Below are positions 27,444 to 36,146 of a stretch of DNA of 64,000 nt, piece after piece. The translations under genes were made by a program, and so were the position numbers. Each line of letters starts with the position of its first letter. Position 1 is the first letter of the stretch. The stretch lies in assembly GCF_009908285.1 (NCBI RefSeq), contig NZ_JAAARM010000016.1, positions 94,345 to 158,344 on the forward strand. The letters are read 5' to 3'. The stretch comes from Pseudomonas sp. Fl4BN1 (GTDB lineage Bacteria; Pseudomonadota; Gammaproteobacteria; Pseudomonadales; Pseudomonadaceae). The notes under the pieces are model-generated. The model searched no databases. It was given only the letters and a program-made list of their open reading frames with translations, and had not been told where the DNA came from.

Positions 27444-29852
27444 ATGAACAAGATTTATGCGTTGGTATGGAACCAGGCCCAGGGCTGCTGGAATGTGACT
27501 CACGAAGGCGCTCGCCGCCGTCGTCGTTCGGGCTCCGGAAAGGGTTTGATTGTGGCGGCAGCCAGTGTCCTTGCCTTGGCGTGCATGCCATCGGCGTTCG
27601 CCTTGCCGACAGGGGGCGCGGTGGTGTCCGGGAGTGCGGATATTTCGACTCAGGGCAATCACATGTCCATCAACCAGAACACCGACAAGCTGGTCACCAA
27701 CTGGAAGGATTTCAATGTCCAGACCGGTCAATCGGTGACCTTTAATCAGCCCACCAATACTTCGATTGCCTTGAACCGGGTGGTTGGTGTCAATGGCAGT
27801 ATGATCCTGGGGACGATCAACGCCAACGGTCAGGTGTTCCTGGTCAACCCCAACGGGGTGGTGTTCGGCAATAACGCTCAAGTGAATGTTGGCGGCCTGG
27901 TGGTCTCGACACAGGGCATCGGCAATGAGCAGTTCAATGCCGGTAACTATCAGTTCTCCGGCACCTCCAAGGCCAGAATCGTCAACCTCGGCAAGATCAC
28001 CGCCGCTGACGGTGGCAGTGTTGCACTGTTGGCCGCAGACGTTCTCAACAACGGCACCATCACGGCGCAAAACGGCCGTGTGGCATTGGGTGCGGGTGAA
28101 GCGTTCACGGTCAGCTTTGACGGTGACAACCTGCTGGACCTGCAAGTTGATTCCGCCGCGCTCAATGCGCTGGTGGCCAACGGAGGCCTGCTCAAGGCCG
28201 ATGGCGGTCAAGTACTGATGACCGCCAAGAGTGCCGGCGCGATGACGCAGATAGTGGTCAACAACACCGGCACTATCGAAGCCAATACCTTGTCGCAAAA
28301 GGCCGGTCGCATCACCCTGGACGGCGGTGATGTGGGCAGGGTCAACGTCGACGGTGCATTGCTGGCCAATGCCCCGGACGAGGGTAACGGTGGTGTGATC
28401 GAAACCCGCGGCGGGATGACTTGGGTGCAAAAAAATGCTCGTGTCTCCACCCAGGCAAAAAATGGTCAGACGGGAACCTGGAAGATCGAAGCTGAGCAGG
28501 TCGCGGTTGGCGGGTCCATGGCCGACTACTTTGGGATCAATCATGGCGATACCCTGTCGCGGAATCTGGCGACCACCAATATCGAGTTGGCCAGCAGCAA
28601 GGGCGATGTCGTGGTGGACGGACCGATCAACTGGAGCAGCGGCAATCAGTTGACCCTCTCTGCGGCCAAGGACATTCAGCTCAATGGCAACCTGGCAGCC
28701 AATGGGGCCAAGGCCCGGGTCGAGCTCAATGCCAAGGAGCGCATTGGGCTCAACGGTAAAGTGCAACTCACCGGGAGCGACAGCAGCCTGGGCCTGAACC
28801 ACGGTGCTGACCTCACCTTGGGTAAAAACAGCCAGGTGACCCTGTCCGGCAGTGGTGCCGGGTTCGACGCCAACGGGGCCAAGTACGAGGTCATTCAGAA
28901 CGCTGCGCAGTTGCAGGCAATCGATAAGCGCCTGGATGGCCGCTACGTCCTGGGCACTGCCCTCAACGGCTTCGGCAACCTCACGTCGATTGGTGGTGCC
29001 GACACGTTCACCGGTGTCTTCAACGGCCTGGGCAACACTATCAGTGGTTTTACCGTCAACAGTAATGGCGCTCATGGCGGTCTGTTCGGTAGTTCCTCGG
29101 GCAGCATCAGCAACCTCAAGCTCGCCTCGCTCACCGTCAAGGGACCAGCCAATACCCAGGGTGGTGGCGCAGTCGGCGGTCTGGTTGGAAGCAACAGCGG
29201 GAGTATCAGCAACGTCCAAGCCAGCAATCTCCAGGTACGTGCCCTTGATGATCAGGACAACCAGATCGGCGGACTGGTGGGGATCAACCACGGCGGTTCC
29301 ATCGATGGTTCTTCGGTGAGCGGTTCAGTGGCTGGCAATACCTCAACTTCGGCAGCCGGTGGCCTGGCGGGCCTGAACACCGGCTCCGTGAGCAATAGCC
29401 ACGCCAATGTTCGGGTCGGGGGCTCCTTGGGCGGTCAGGCACCGGTAGGCATGGGCGGCTTGGTGGGGATCAACCAGGGCGGCTCGATCGCTGACTCTTC
29501 GAGCTCGGGAGTGATTGGGTTGGATAATAATGCTTACGCTGCCTCCCGGAACCTGGGTGGCCTGGTGGGCTACAACCAGAATGGCAGCATCCTGCGCTCC
29601 AGCGCCTCGGGCACCGTAATTGGGTATTTCAGCAACAACGCAGGGGGATTGGTCGGTTTCAACAACTCTGGTCGGATCACTGACTCGTCAGCCAAGGCAA
29701 TGGTGGTTGGTTTAGGGATGGACACCGCCGGTGGTCTGGTGGGGCTCAACCAGAACGGTGTACTGAGCAACGTCAAGGCCACGGGCGTGGTGCACACACA
29801 ATTTGTCGCGAACGTCGGCAGCCTGGTCGGTAAGAACGTGCTGGATAAGTGA
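27444..29852 (+). CDS. TpsA-family filamentous adhesin 3, C-terminally shortened
   Basis: An 802-residue paralog with the same ESPR (MNKIYALVWNQAQGCWNV), FALPTG cleavage region and TPS domain (SIALNRVVG, VNPNGV). It has only seven GGLVG or GGLAG repeats plus a final degenerate GSLVG and stops at KNVLDK. In adhesins 1 and 2 the array continues for five to six more repeats from the equivalent point. It may be a naturally shortened allele or a 3'-deleted copy that still secretes. A strong terminator follows 140 bp later. Confidence 0.88.
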   Translation: MNKIYALVWNQAQGCWNVTHEGARRRRRSGSGKGLIVAAASVLALACMPSAFALPTGGAVVSGSADISTQGNHMSINQNTDKLVTNWKDFNVQTGQSVTFNQPTNTSIALNRVVGVNGSMILGTINANGQVFLVNPNGVVFGNNAQVNVGGLVVSTQGIGNEQFNAGNYQFSGTSKARIVNLGKITAADGGSVALLAADVLNNGTITAQNGRVALGAGEAFTVSFDGDNLLDLQVDSAALNALVANGGLLKADGGQVLMTAKSAGAMTQIVVNNTGTIEANTLSQKAGRITLDGGDVGRVNVDGALLANAPDEGNGGVIETRGGMTWVQKNARVSTQAKNGQTGTWKIEAEQVAVGGSMADYFGINHGDTLSRNLATTNIELASSKGDVVVDGPINWSSGNQLTLSAAKDIQLNGNLAANGAKARVELNAKERIGLNGKVQLTGSDSSLGLNHGADLTLGKNSQVTLSGSGAGFDANGAKYEVIQNAAQLQAIDKRLDGRYVLGTALNGFGNLTSIGGADTFTGVFNGLGNTISGFTVNSNGAHGGLFGSSSGSISNLKLASLTVKGPANTQGGGAVGGLVGSNSGSISNVQASNLQVRALDDQDNQIGGLVGINHGGSIDGSSVSGSVAGNTSTSAAGGLAGLNTGSVSNSHANVRVGGSLGGQAPVGMGGLVGINQGGSIADSSSSGVIGLDNNAYAASRNLGGLVGYNQNGSILRSSASGTVIGYFSNNAGGLVGFNNSGRITDSSAKAMVVGLGMDTAGGLVGLNQNGVLSNVKATGVVHTQFVANVGSLVGKNVLDK

Positions 29853-29991
29853 TGAGGAGCCCCCGCTGATACCGGGGATGTGAACATTCCAGGAACGTCA
29901 GTCCAACACCCTGGCGTTCCTGGGGCCCGCCACCTCAAGGCGGCTATCAGTCAACAGGCCCTACGCTGCGGGCAAGGTCAAGCCGTCAAGG

Positions 29992-30032
29992 AAAAACGCC
30001 GCTTTCTCTGCACGAGAAAGCGGCGTTTTTTA
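29992..30032. terminator. Bidirectional terminator after the adhesion locus
   Basis: AAAAACGCCGCTTTCTC (29992-30008) and its exact reverse complement (30014-30030) form a 17-bp stem with a 5-nt loop. The A run on one side and T run on the other allow it to work on both strands, fitting the convergent tpsA3 and IclR genes. The rest of the 352-bp gap (29853-30204) shows no gene. Confidence 0.93.
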
Positions 30033-30204
30033 TCGGTAGTTCGCCCGATCATGCATGGAATTGGCGGCCAGCAACTGTCTGCTACATGACTACCTGTGAG
30101 CCGGTGTCGCTGATCGACAGCTGCTCGAAAGCGCTACGACTATCAGCCAGATGGGGCGCTGTCGATGGCCGGGCGCGAGTCCCAGGTCATCCGCGATGAC
30201 AGGC

Positions 30205-30993
30205 TCAGACGCCAAGGCTTTCCAGATCCCGGGCCAGCATCACCAACTGGTGCGCCAGGGAGCTTTCGAGTTTTTCGCTGGACAGCTGGAAGCTCGGAGC
30301 ACCGCAGGTCAGGGCCATGATGCTGCCGTCGGCCAAGTGCAGCGGCACCCCAGCGCCGTTGACGTTGCGGTCCCACTCGCCCAGCGACAGGCAGAAGCCC
30401 AAAGTCTCGTATTCGCGGAAGGAGTCTTCCAGGGATTTTTCCAGGGCCGGCCACTCGTCGCCGAGTTTTTTCGCCACTTCCCCGAGCAGATGGTCACGTT
30501 CATGTTTCGGCGTTGCAGCCAGGTAGGCGCGTCCGGCGGCGCTGGTGGCCAGGGGCAGTCGAACCCCAGGTTCCATGCGCAGGCTGGCGACTTCCGGTGG
30601 GCGGCTGCTGTCCACGTGAATCATCGACAGGCGGTCGCGGCAGGTCAGGCTGACGGTGGTGTTGGTACGGCGCGCGAACTCATCCATGAACGGCTTGCCG
30701 AGCTGGCGCACCCGCAGGCTGGCGGAATAGGCATAACCCAAGGCCAGTACCGCCGAATCCAGTTGGTACTTCTCCAGGTCCTGGTTGTACTTGAGGTAAC
30801 CCAGTTGCGTCAGGGTGTAGGTCAGGCGCGATACCGTAGGTTTGGGCAAGCCAGTGATGCGTGCGATGTCCTGGTTGCCGCGCACCGCATGGCCGTGGGT
30901 AAAGGCCCGCAAGACTTCCAGGCCACGGGCCAGGGCTTCGACGAACTTGCGGTCTTTGGGCGCTTGTTCCGGGATGTCGTTCGGGTCGTGCAT
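30205..30993 (-). CDS. IclR-family transcriptional regulator
   Basis: A 262-residue regulator. The N-terminal winged helix covers about residues 18-80 (FVEALARGLEVLRAF, then GLPKPTVSRLTYTLTQLGYL), followed by the IclR effector domain (LGYAYSASLRVRQLGKPFMDEF, RLPLATSAAGRAYLAA). The overall style is that of PcaR/PcaU-type activators of aromatic or organic acid catabolism. The start at 30993 (MHDPNDIPEQ) is the first ATG before the HTH; a longer frame lacks similarity. It is the likely regulator of the acyl-CoA cluster, whose promoters carry matching palindromes at 31776-31798 and 43491-43509. Confidence 0.9.
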   Translation of the reverse strand: MHDPNDIPEQAPKDRKFVEALARGLEVLRAFTHGHAVRGNQDIARITGLPKPTVSRLTYTLTQLGYLKYNQDLEKYQLDSAVLALGYAYSASLRVRQLGKPFMDEFARRTNTTVSLTCRDRLSMIHVDSSRPPEVASLRMEPGVRLPLATSAAGRAYLAATPKHERDHLLGEVAKKLGDEWPALEKSLEDSFREYETLGFCLSLGEWDRNVNGAGVPLHLADGSIMALTCGAPSFQLSSEKLESSLAHQLVMLARDLESLGV

Positions 30994-31189
30994 GGGGTCT
31001 TCCGGTAAGGGCTGGTGCCGGTCGCAATGCCAGTTGACCACACCGCGGGTTCGTGGAAACAAAGGAAAAATGTTATCCCGGAACCGCCACAATTGAAATC
31101 TGCTATTCCCTCTCGAAACTCAATTCCGCAGGGTTGCCCAGCACCTCGCCAACCCGTGCTCGGTTGCTTGCGCACAAGGGCGTGCGGCC

Positions 31190-31621
31190 TCAGCGGCTTT
31201 CGACACGCAGGCGGCCACGTTTGAAAACCCCCTCGGCACTGGCCAGCAGCCGATCCTCGGCGTCCAGCAGATCACAGCTGGCCATGAAGATCTTCGCTCC
31301 GCCGCCGCGCATGCGTGCCACTGCCCGGACTTCAGTTGCCGGTGGGATCGCCGCCATGTAGTTGATGTTCAGGGACAGGGTCAGGGCCAGTCGCCATTGT
31401 CCGGGATCGGCATGCCAGGTGCCGCTCATGCCCATGGCGGTGTCGGCCAGTGAGGCTATGACCCCCCCGTGAAGATTGCCGGCCTGGTTGAGGTGATGAG
31501 GTTCAACGGTGACCGCAATGACGGTTTGCGCCTGCTGGTATTGCTGCAGGCTCAAGCCGAGATGGACCGCGAATCCGCTGAACAGGCTTTGCAGTGTCGG
31601 GGCGTCAAATACGGCACTCAT
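31190..31621 (-). CDS. PaaI-family hotdog-fold thioesterase
   Basis: A 143-residue acyl-CoA thioesterase of the PaaI/YbgC superfamily. The motif NQAGNLHGGVIASLADTAMG around residues 45-64 holds the conserved Asn/His-Gly-Gly and the catalytic Asp at its end. LSLNINYMAAIPPATEVRAVA is the following central strand. Such enzymes free CoA from dead-end intermediates. It diverges from the acyl-CoA ligase gene across a 319-bp region holding the shared operator, which suggests joint control. Confidence 0.88.
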   Translation of the reverse strand: MSAVFDAPTLQSLFSGFAVHLGLSLQQYQQAQTVIAVTVEPHHLNQAGNLHGGVIASLADTAMGMSGTWHADPGQWRLALTLSLNINYMAAIPPATEVRAVARMRGGGAKIFMASCDLLDAEDRLLASAEGVFKRGRLRVESR

Positions 31622-31761
31622 AGGCGATGGCTCTTGGGTCAGGTCCTGGCCCGTGTCGTCGAACGCAGGTGTCGTCGATGACCAGGCTGCAGTGATTTTT
31701 CTGATTGTGTTGTGCAGGGCGTTTCCACGTTGAAATGCAGAATGTCAGCGAATATTCTACC

Positions 31762-31796
31762 GGTCAATACGGAATTATATTTCGCACAGCGAAATA
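31762..31796. promoter_or_regulatory. Bipartite operator, copy 1 (probable IclR-type site)
   Basis: GGTCAATACGGAAT at 31762-31775 is followed two bases later by TATTTCGCNNNGCGAAATA (31778-31796). The palindrome extends perfectly to 10-bp arms at 31776-31798. The same 14-mer, gap and palindrome recur at 43475-43509. On the minus strand the 14-mer contains TTGACC, a possible -35 box for the thioesterase gene. It lies 145 bp before the acyl-CoA ligase start. Confidence 0.75.
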
Positions 31797-31940
31797 TAAG
31801 TGATTGAAATGGACCGGCGGCTTGGGGCAGGATCGACCCCGATGGTTGCCCGTTGCGGCGAGGCCTGGCGGTCGTACGGGCGCCGGATGACGCTGTCCAT
31901 GGCTATCCCCTCGTTCATCCCAGGGCTTGAAGGAGTCAGC

Positions 31941-33644
31941 ATGTCCACTACCCGCACTCAGCGCCCACATCACCGTGTCTGGCCCAAGCGCTTGCCCCTT
32001 GCATTGACGGTGCCGGCCACCTCGCTGTGGTTCAACCTGGAGGTGGCCGCGCAGCGCTATCCAGACAAAGTGGCCTACCGCTTCTTTGGTCGGGCGCTGA
32101 GCTATTCCGCCCTGCGGACCGAGGCCCTGGCCCTGGCCGGCTGGTTGCAGAACGCAGGCGTCGGGCCTGGTGATCGGGTGGCGCTGTACCTGCAGAATTG
32201 TCCGCAATTCATCGTGGCCTACTACGCCATCCTGCGGGCGAACGCGGTGGTGGTGCCGGTCAACCCGATGAACAAGGTGGAGGAGTTGAGCCATCAGCTC
32301 GGCGATGCCCAGGCGCGGGTGCTGATCTGTGCGGCGGACCTGGCGTCGATCGTCCAGGCGGCGGATGCCACGCTTGGCCCCGAGCAACAGTTGCGCACGG
32401 TATTGGTGACCCGCTACAGCGATGCCATGCCGGCGCCGACGCAGATGCAAGCGGCGGAAATGCCCAGCGCCGAGGTCGATGCCTGGTTGCGTGCTGAGCC
32501 GCCGCTGCCCGATGGCTACCTGCGTTGGGGCGAGGCCCTCGGGCAGTCCTTGAGCCCCGGCGTGCACAGTGCCCAGGCCGACGACCTGGCCATGCTGCAA
32601 TACACCTCGGGGACCACCGGCCATCCCAAGGGCTGCATGCACACCCATCGCAGCCTGATGAGCAACGCCGTCAGCGGCAGTTGGACCCAGTCCACCGTCG
32701 AGTCGGTGGGCCTGGGGGTGGTGCCGTTCTTCCATATCACCGGCCTGGTGTGTTTTGTCCTGCGGGCGGTGTTCGATGCCACCAGCACAGTGATCATGCC
32801 GCGTTGGGATCGGGAGCTCGCCGGCCGCCTGATCTCCTGTCATCGGGTGACCCACTGGACCTGCATCCCGACCATGATCATCGACCTGTTCGGCAGCCCC
32901 AACTACAAGGATTTCGAGCTATCGAGCCTGGTGCATATCAACGGTGGCGGGGCAGCGATGCCCCAGGCGGTGGCAGAGCGCCTGCGAGAGGAATTCGGGC
33001 TGACTTTTCTCGAGGGTTACGGGCTTACGGAAACCGCTGCCGCCAGCCATGGCAACCCCCCAGAGCGGGCCAAGTTGCAATGCCTGGGCATGCCCTTCTT
33101 CGGGGTCGATTCACGGGTCGTCGATCCACATACCCTGGAGGAACTTGCGCCTGGCCAGGTGGGGGAAATCATCACCTTTGGGCCGATGCTGTTCAAAGGC
33201 TACTGGCGCAACCCTGAGGCTACCGCCGCGGCGTTCGTCGAGTTCGAGGGCAAGTCTTTCCTGCGCACCGGCGACCTCGGCCATATGGACGAGGAGGGCT
33301 ACTTTTTTCTCACCGATCGCCTCAAGCGAATGATCAACAGCAGCGGTTTCAAGGTCTGGCCGGCGGAAGTGGAAGCGCTGCTGTTCAAGCACCCGGCGGT
33401 GCACGAGGCCTGTGTTATCGCAGCCCAGGATGCCTACCGCGGGGAGACCGTCAAGGCGCTGGTGGTACTGCGCCGCGAGGCCGTGGGCCACACCAGCGCG
33501 CAACAGATCATCGATTGGTCGCGCGAGCACATGGCGGCCTACAAAGTGCCGCGGGTGCTGGAGTTCGTCGACAGCCTGCCCAAGTCCGGCTCCGGCAAAG
33601 TCATGTGGCGCGTGCTGCAGGACCGCGAGGCCACTAACACCTGA
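31941..33644 (+). CDS. Acyl-CoA ligase (AMP-forming; PimA / long-chain fatty acid type)
   Basis: A 567-residue ANL-family ligase that activates a carboxylic acid with ATP and CoA. The P-loop YTSGTTGHPKG is at residues 221-231, GYGLTETAAASHG follows in the middle, and the hinge RTGDLGHMDEEGYFFLTDRLK leads to the catalytic-Lys region near PKSGSGKVMWR. Start 31941 is chosen because GAAGGAG precedes it and the sequence MSTTRTQ leads into the conserved WPKRLP region; the upstream extension is not homologous. It would feed the beta-oxidation operon at 37.7-43.3 kb. The substrate is unknown; medium-chain dicarboxylate is a reasonable guess. Confidence 0.9.
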   Translation: MSTTRTQRPHHRVWPKRLPLALTVPATSLWFNLEVAAQRYPDKVAYRFFGRALSYSALRTEALALAGWLQNAGVGPGDRVALYLQNCPQFIVAYYAILRANAVVVPVNPMNKVEELSHQLGDAQARVLICAADLASIVQAADATLGPEQQLRTVLVTRYSDAMPAPTQMQAAEMPSAEVDAWLRAEPPLPDGYLRWGEALGQSLSPGVHSAQADDLAMLQYTSGTTGHPKGCMHTHRSLMSNAVSGSWTQSTVESVGLGVVPFFHITGLVCFVLRAVFDATSTVIMPRWDRELAGRLISCHRVTHWTCIPTMIIDLFGSPNYKDFELSSLVHINGGGAAMPQAVAERLREEFGLTFLEGYGLTETAAASHGNPPERAKLQCLGMPFFGVDSRVVDPHTLEELAPGQVGEIITFGPMLFKGYWRNPEATAAAFVEFEGKSFLRTGDLGHMDEEGYFFLTDRLKRMINSSGFKVWPAEVEALLFKHPAVHEACVIAAQDAYRGETVKALVVLRREAVGHTSAQQIIDWSREHMAAYKVPRVLEFVDSLPKSGSGKVMWRVLQDREATNT

Positions 33645-33693
33645 AACAGCGATTCCCTTGATGCGGTAACCACCGACTCCGCCGGAGACGACC

Positions 33694-35049
33694 ATGACTA
33701 CAAAAATAATAACTGTCCAAGATCCGCACGCCTTGCCCGAACACACCCAGCAGCTTGAATCGTTGTACGCAAAGATTCGCTGGCGCCTGCTGCCATTGCT
33801 GATGCTCTGCTACATGATCGCCTTCCTCGATCGGGTCAATATCGGCTACGCACAATTGCAGATGAAACAGACCCTGCCTTTTGGCGATGCGGTCTATGGC
33901 CTGGGCGCCGGTATCTTCTTCATCGGCTACTTCCTCTTCGAGGTCCCCAGCAACCTGATGCTCAAACGCAGCGGCGTGCGCAAGACCCTGCTACGCATCA
34001 TGTTCTGCTGGGGCCTGGTGGCGGCGGCGATGATGTTCGTCAGCACGCCGCTGCAGTTCTACATCCTGCGTTTCTTGCTGGGGGCATTCGAGGCCGGTTT
34101 TTTTCCGGGAGTGATCCTGTATTTCACCTACTGGTTTCCAGCACCTCGACGAGGCCAGGTCATCGCTATCTTCATGACCGCCGCCGCAGTCGCCGGGCTC
34201 ATAGCCGGGCCGGTCTCGGGGAGTATTCTCAAGTACCTCAACGGCGTCGCCGGCTACAGTGGCTGGCAATGGATGTTCGTGCTCCAGGGCTTGCCGGCCA
34301 GCGTGCTGGGGGTGGTGGCCTTCTTCTACCTGCAGGACTGCCCGGAGCAGGCCAAGTGGCTCAGCCAGGAGGAAAAACGGCTGCTGGACGACGACATGGC
34401 CCAAGACCTGAAAAGCGCCCGGCACAAGTCCCAGGACAGCCTCCGGCAGATGTTTCGCGACCCCAGGATCTACCTGCTGTCCACCGCGTACTTCATGTTC
34501 CTCGGCGCCACCTACATGCTGGTGTTCTGGATGCCGAGCCTGATCCAGGGCTGGGGCATCAAGGACTTGATGCAGGTGGGGTTGATTACCGCGATTCCGA
34601 ATATCGTCGGGATCGTCGGGATGGTGCTGATCGGCCTGCATTCTGACAAGCATCGAGAGCGCCGCTGGCATTTTGTCGGCTGCATGGCCATCGCGGTGTG
34701 CGGCCTGGCGATCACTACCTTGTTGAATGGCCATCTGCTGCTGTCGGTTACGGCCCTGGGCTTTGCCTACGTGGGGATCAAGGCCGGGACGCCGATCTTC
34801 TTCGCCCTGGTCAGCGAGTATCTGTCGGTCGCCGCCACCGCCGGGGGTATCGCTTTCATCAGCAGCCTGGGCAACCTCGGACCGGCGCTGACGCCCTGGC
34901 TCAGCGGGGTGATCAACAGCCATACCGGGGGGCATGTATCGAGCATGTACCTGGGGATCGTGATGTACCTGTTGGCCGGGGCTCTGGTGCTGGTCAGCAC
35001 CGGCCTTGCCAGGGCCCCCAAGGCCGCAGTGGCCATGGCCGAATCATGA
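33694..35049 (+). CDS. MFS transporter, anion:cation symporter (ACS) type
   Basis: A 451-residue 12-helix transporter. IRWRLLPLLMLCYMIAFLDRVNIGYA at the N-terminus (shown here as one helix), YFLFEVPSNLMLKRSG and LGAFEAGFFPGVILYFTYWFP are hallmarks of the ACS family, which imports organic acids such as tartrate, phthalate or hydroxyphenylacetate. It lies 49 bp after the acyl-CoA ligase, so it probably imports the acid which that ligase activates. RBS GGAGACGACC precedes the ATG. Confidence 0.92.
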   Translation: MTTKIITVQDPHALPEHTQQLESLYAKIRWRLLPLLMLCYMIAFLDRVNIGYAQLQMKQTLPFGDAVYGLGAGIFFIGYFLFEVPSNLMLKRSGVRKTLLRIMFCWGLVAAAMMFVSTPLQFYILRFLLGAFEAGFFPGVILYFTYWFPAPRRGQVIAIFMTAAAVAGLIAGPVSGSILKYLNGVAGYSGWQWMFVLQGLPASVLGVVAFFYLQDCPEQAKWLSQEEKRLLDDDMAQDLKSARHKSQDSLRQMFRDPRIYLLSTAYFMFLGATYMLVFWMPSLIQGWGIKDLMQVGLITAIPNIVGIVGMVLIGLHSDKHRERRWHFVGCMAIAVCGLAITTLLNGHLLLSVTALGFAYVGIKAGTPIFFALVSEYLSVAATAGGIAFISSLGNLGPALTPWLSGVINSHTGGHVSSMYLGIVMYLLAGALVLVSTGLARAPKAAVAMAES

Positions 35050-35080
35050 AGCCTTTCGCTAATGGCACAGGAGCCAGAGC

Positions 35081-36049
35081 ATGAGCTTGCCGAAGATCCT
35101 TACGCAGCGTTTGCGCTTGCCGGTAGTGGCTGCGCCGTTGTTCATCATTTCCACCCCCGAGTTGGTGATCGCCCAGTGCAAGGCCGGGATCGTCGGTTCG
35201 TTCCCGGCGTTGAACGCGCGGCCGGCCGGGCGCTTGTCAGAGTGGATCGAGCAGATCACCCAGGCCCTGGCCGAGCACGACCGGCTGCATCCGCAGCAGC
35301 CGGCGGCGCCCTTTGCGGTGAACCAGATCGTCCATCGCTCCAATGACCGCCTGGAGCAGGACATGGCGGTGTGTGTGCGGTACCAGGTGCCGATCATCAT
35401 CACCTCCCTGGGCGCGCGGCCCGAGATCAACCAGGCGGTGCACGGCTACGGCGGCATTGTGCTGCACGATGTGATCAACAACCGCTTCGCGCGCAAGGCC
35501 ATCGACAAGGGCGCCGACGGCCTGATTGCAGTGGCGGCCGGCGCTGGCGGGCACGCAGGCAGCCAATCGCCCTTTGCCCTGGTCCAGGAAATCCGCCAAT
35601 GGTTCGACGGGCCGCTGTTGCTTTCCGGGGCCATTGCCTCAGGGCGTTCGATTCTCGCGGCCCAGGCTCTGGGGGCGGACCTGGCCTACATAGGATCGGC
35701 GTTTATCGCCACCGAGGAAGCCAATGCGGTGCCGGCTTACAAACAGATGATCCGCCAGTCGGGGGCGGAGGATATCGTCTACACCAACCTGATCACTGGA
35801 GTGCATGGCAACTACTTGAAAGCGTCGCTGGCAGCGGCCGGGTTGGACCCGGAGGACCTGCCCAGCAGTGATCCGACGCAGATGGATTTTGGTTCCGAGC
35901 GTCAACGGCCCAAGGCCTGGAAGGAAATCTGGGGCTGTGGCCAGGGCATTGGCGTGCTCGACGCGGTAGTGGCCACCGAGGAGCGGGTGGCGCGCCTGGC
36001 CAGGGAGTACCAGGAGGCTTGCCACGCGCTTCGCGCCAGCATGCCTTGA
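35081..36049 (+). CDS. Nitronate monooxygenase / NAD(P)H:flavin oxidoreductase family protein
   Basis: A 322-residue FMN-dependent TIM-barrel protein. LPVVAAPLFIISTPELVIAQCKAG is the N-terminal family signature. The phosphate-binding and active-site segment AAGAGGHAGSQSPFALV includes the conserved His, and GGDLAY-type residues appear in GADLAYIGSAFIATEE. Relatives oxidise nitronates or act as enoyl reductases or dehydrogenases on acyl groups. It lies 31 bp after the MFS gene and ends the ligase-MFS-oxidoreductase operon, so a role in processing an unsaturated or nitro-acid substrate is possible. Confidence 0.87.
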   Translation: MSLPKILTQRLRLPVVAAPLFIISTPELVIAQCKAGIVGSFPALNARPAGRLSEWIEQITQALAEHDRLHPQQPAAPFAVNQIVHRSNDRLEQDMAVCVRYQVPIIITSLGARPEINQAVHGYGGIVLHDVINNRFARKAIDKGADGLIAVAAGAGGHAGSQSPFALVQEIRQWFDGPLLLSGAIASGRSILAAQALGADLAYIGSAFIATEEANAVPAYKQMIRQSGAEDIVYTNLITGVHGNYLKASLAAAGLDPEDLPSSDPTQMDFGSERQRPKAWKEIWGCGQGIGVLDAVVATEERVARLAREYQEACHALRASMP

Positions 36050-36086
36050 GCGCTAGGTAAGGTTTGGGGGGCAAGGTTTTCCACGA

Positions 36087-36108
36087 GCTGCCGGCAGATG
36101 CCGGCAGC
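36087..36108. terminator. Hairpin between convergent genes (possible terminator)
   Basis: GCTGCCGGCA (36087-36096) and TGCCGGCAGC (36099-36108) form a 10-bp inverted repeat with 2-nt spacer. It sits between convergent genes but lacks a T tract, so terminator function is uncertain. Confidence 0.45.
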
Positions 36109-36146
36109 GTCGTGTCGGGGCGATGCAGTGCTGTCGGCTTTGGGCG

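Noticed and set aside
29880..30089. A 69-codon plus-strand frame after TpsA3
   Set aside because: It runs through the strong terminator stem and has no protein-like pattern.
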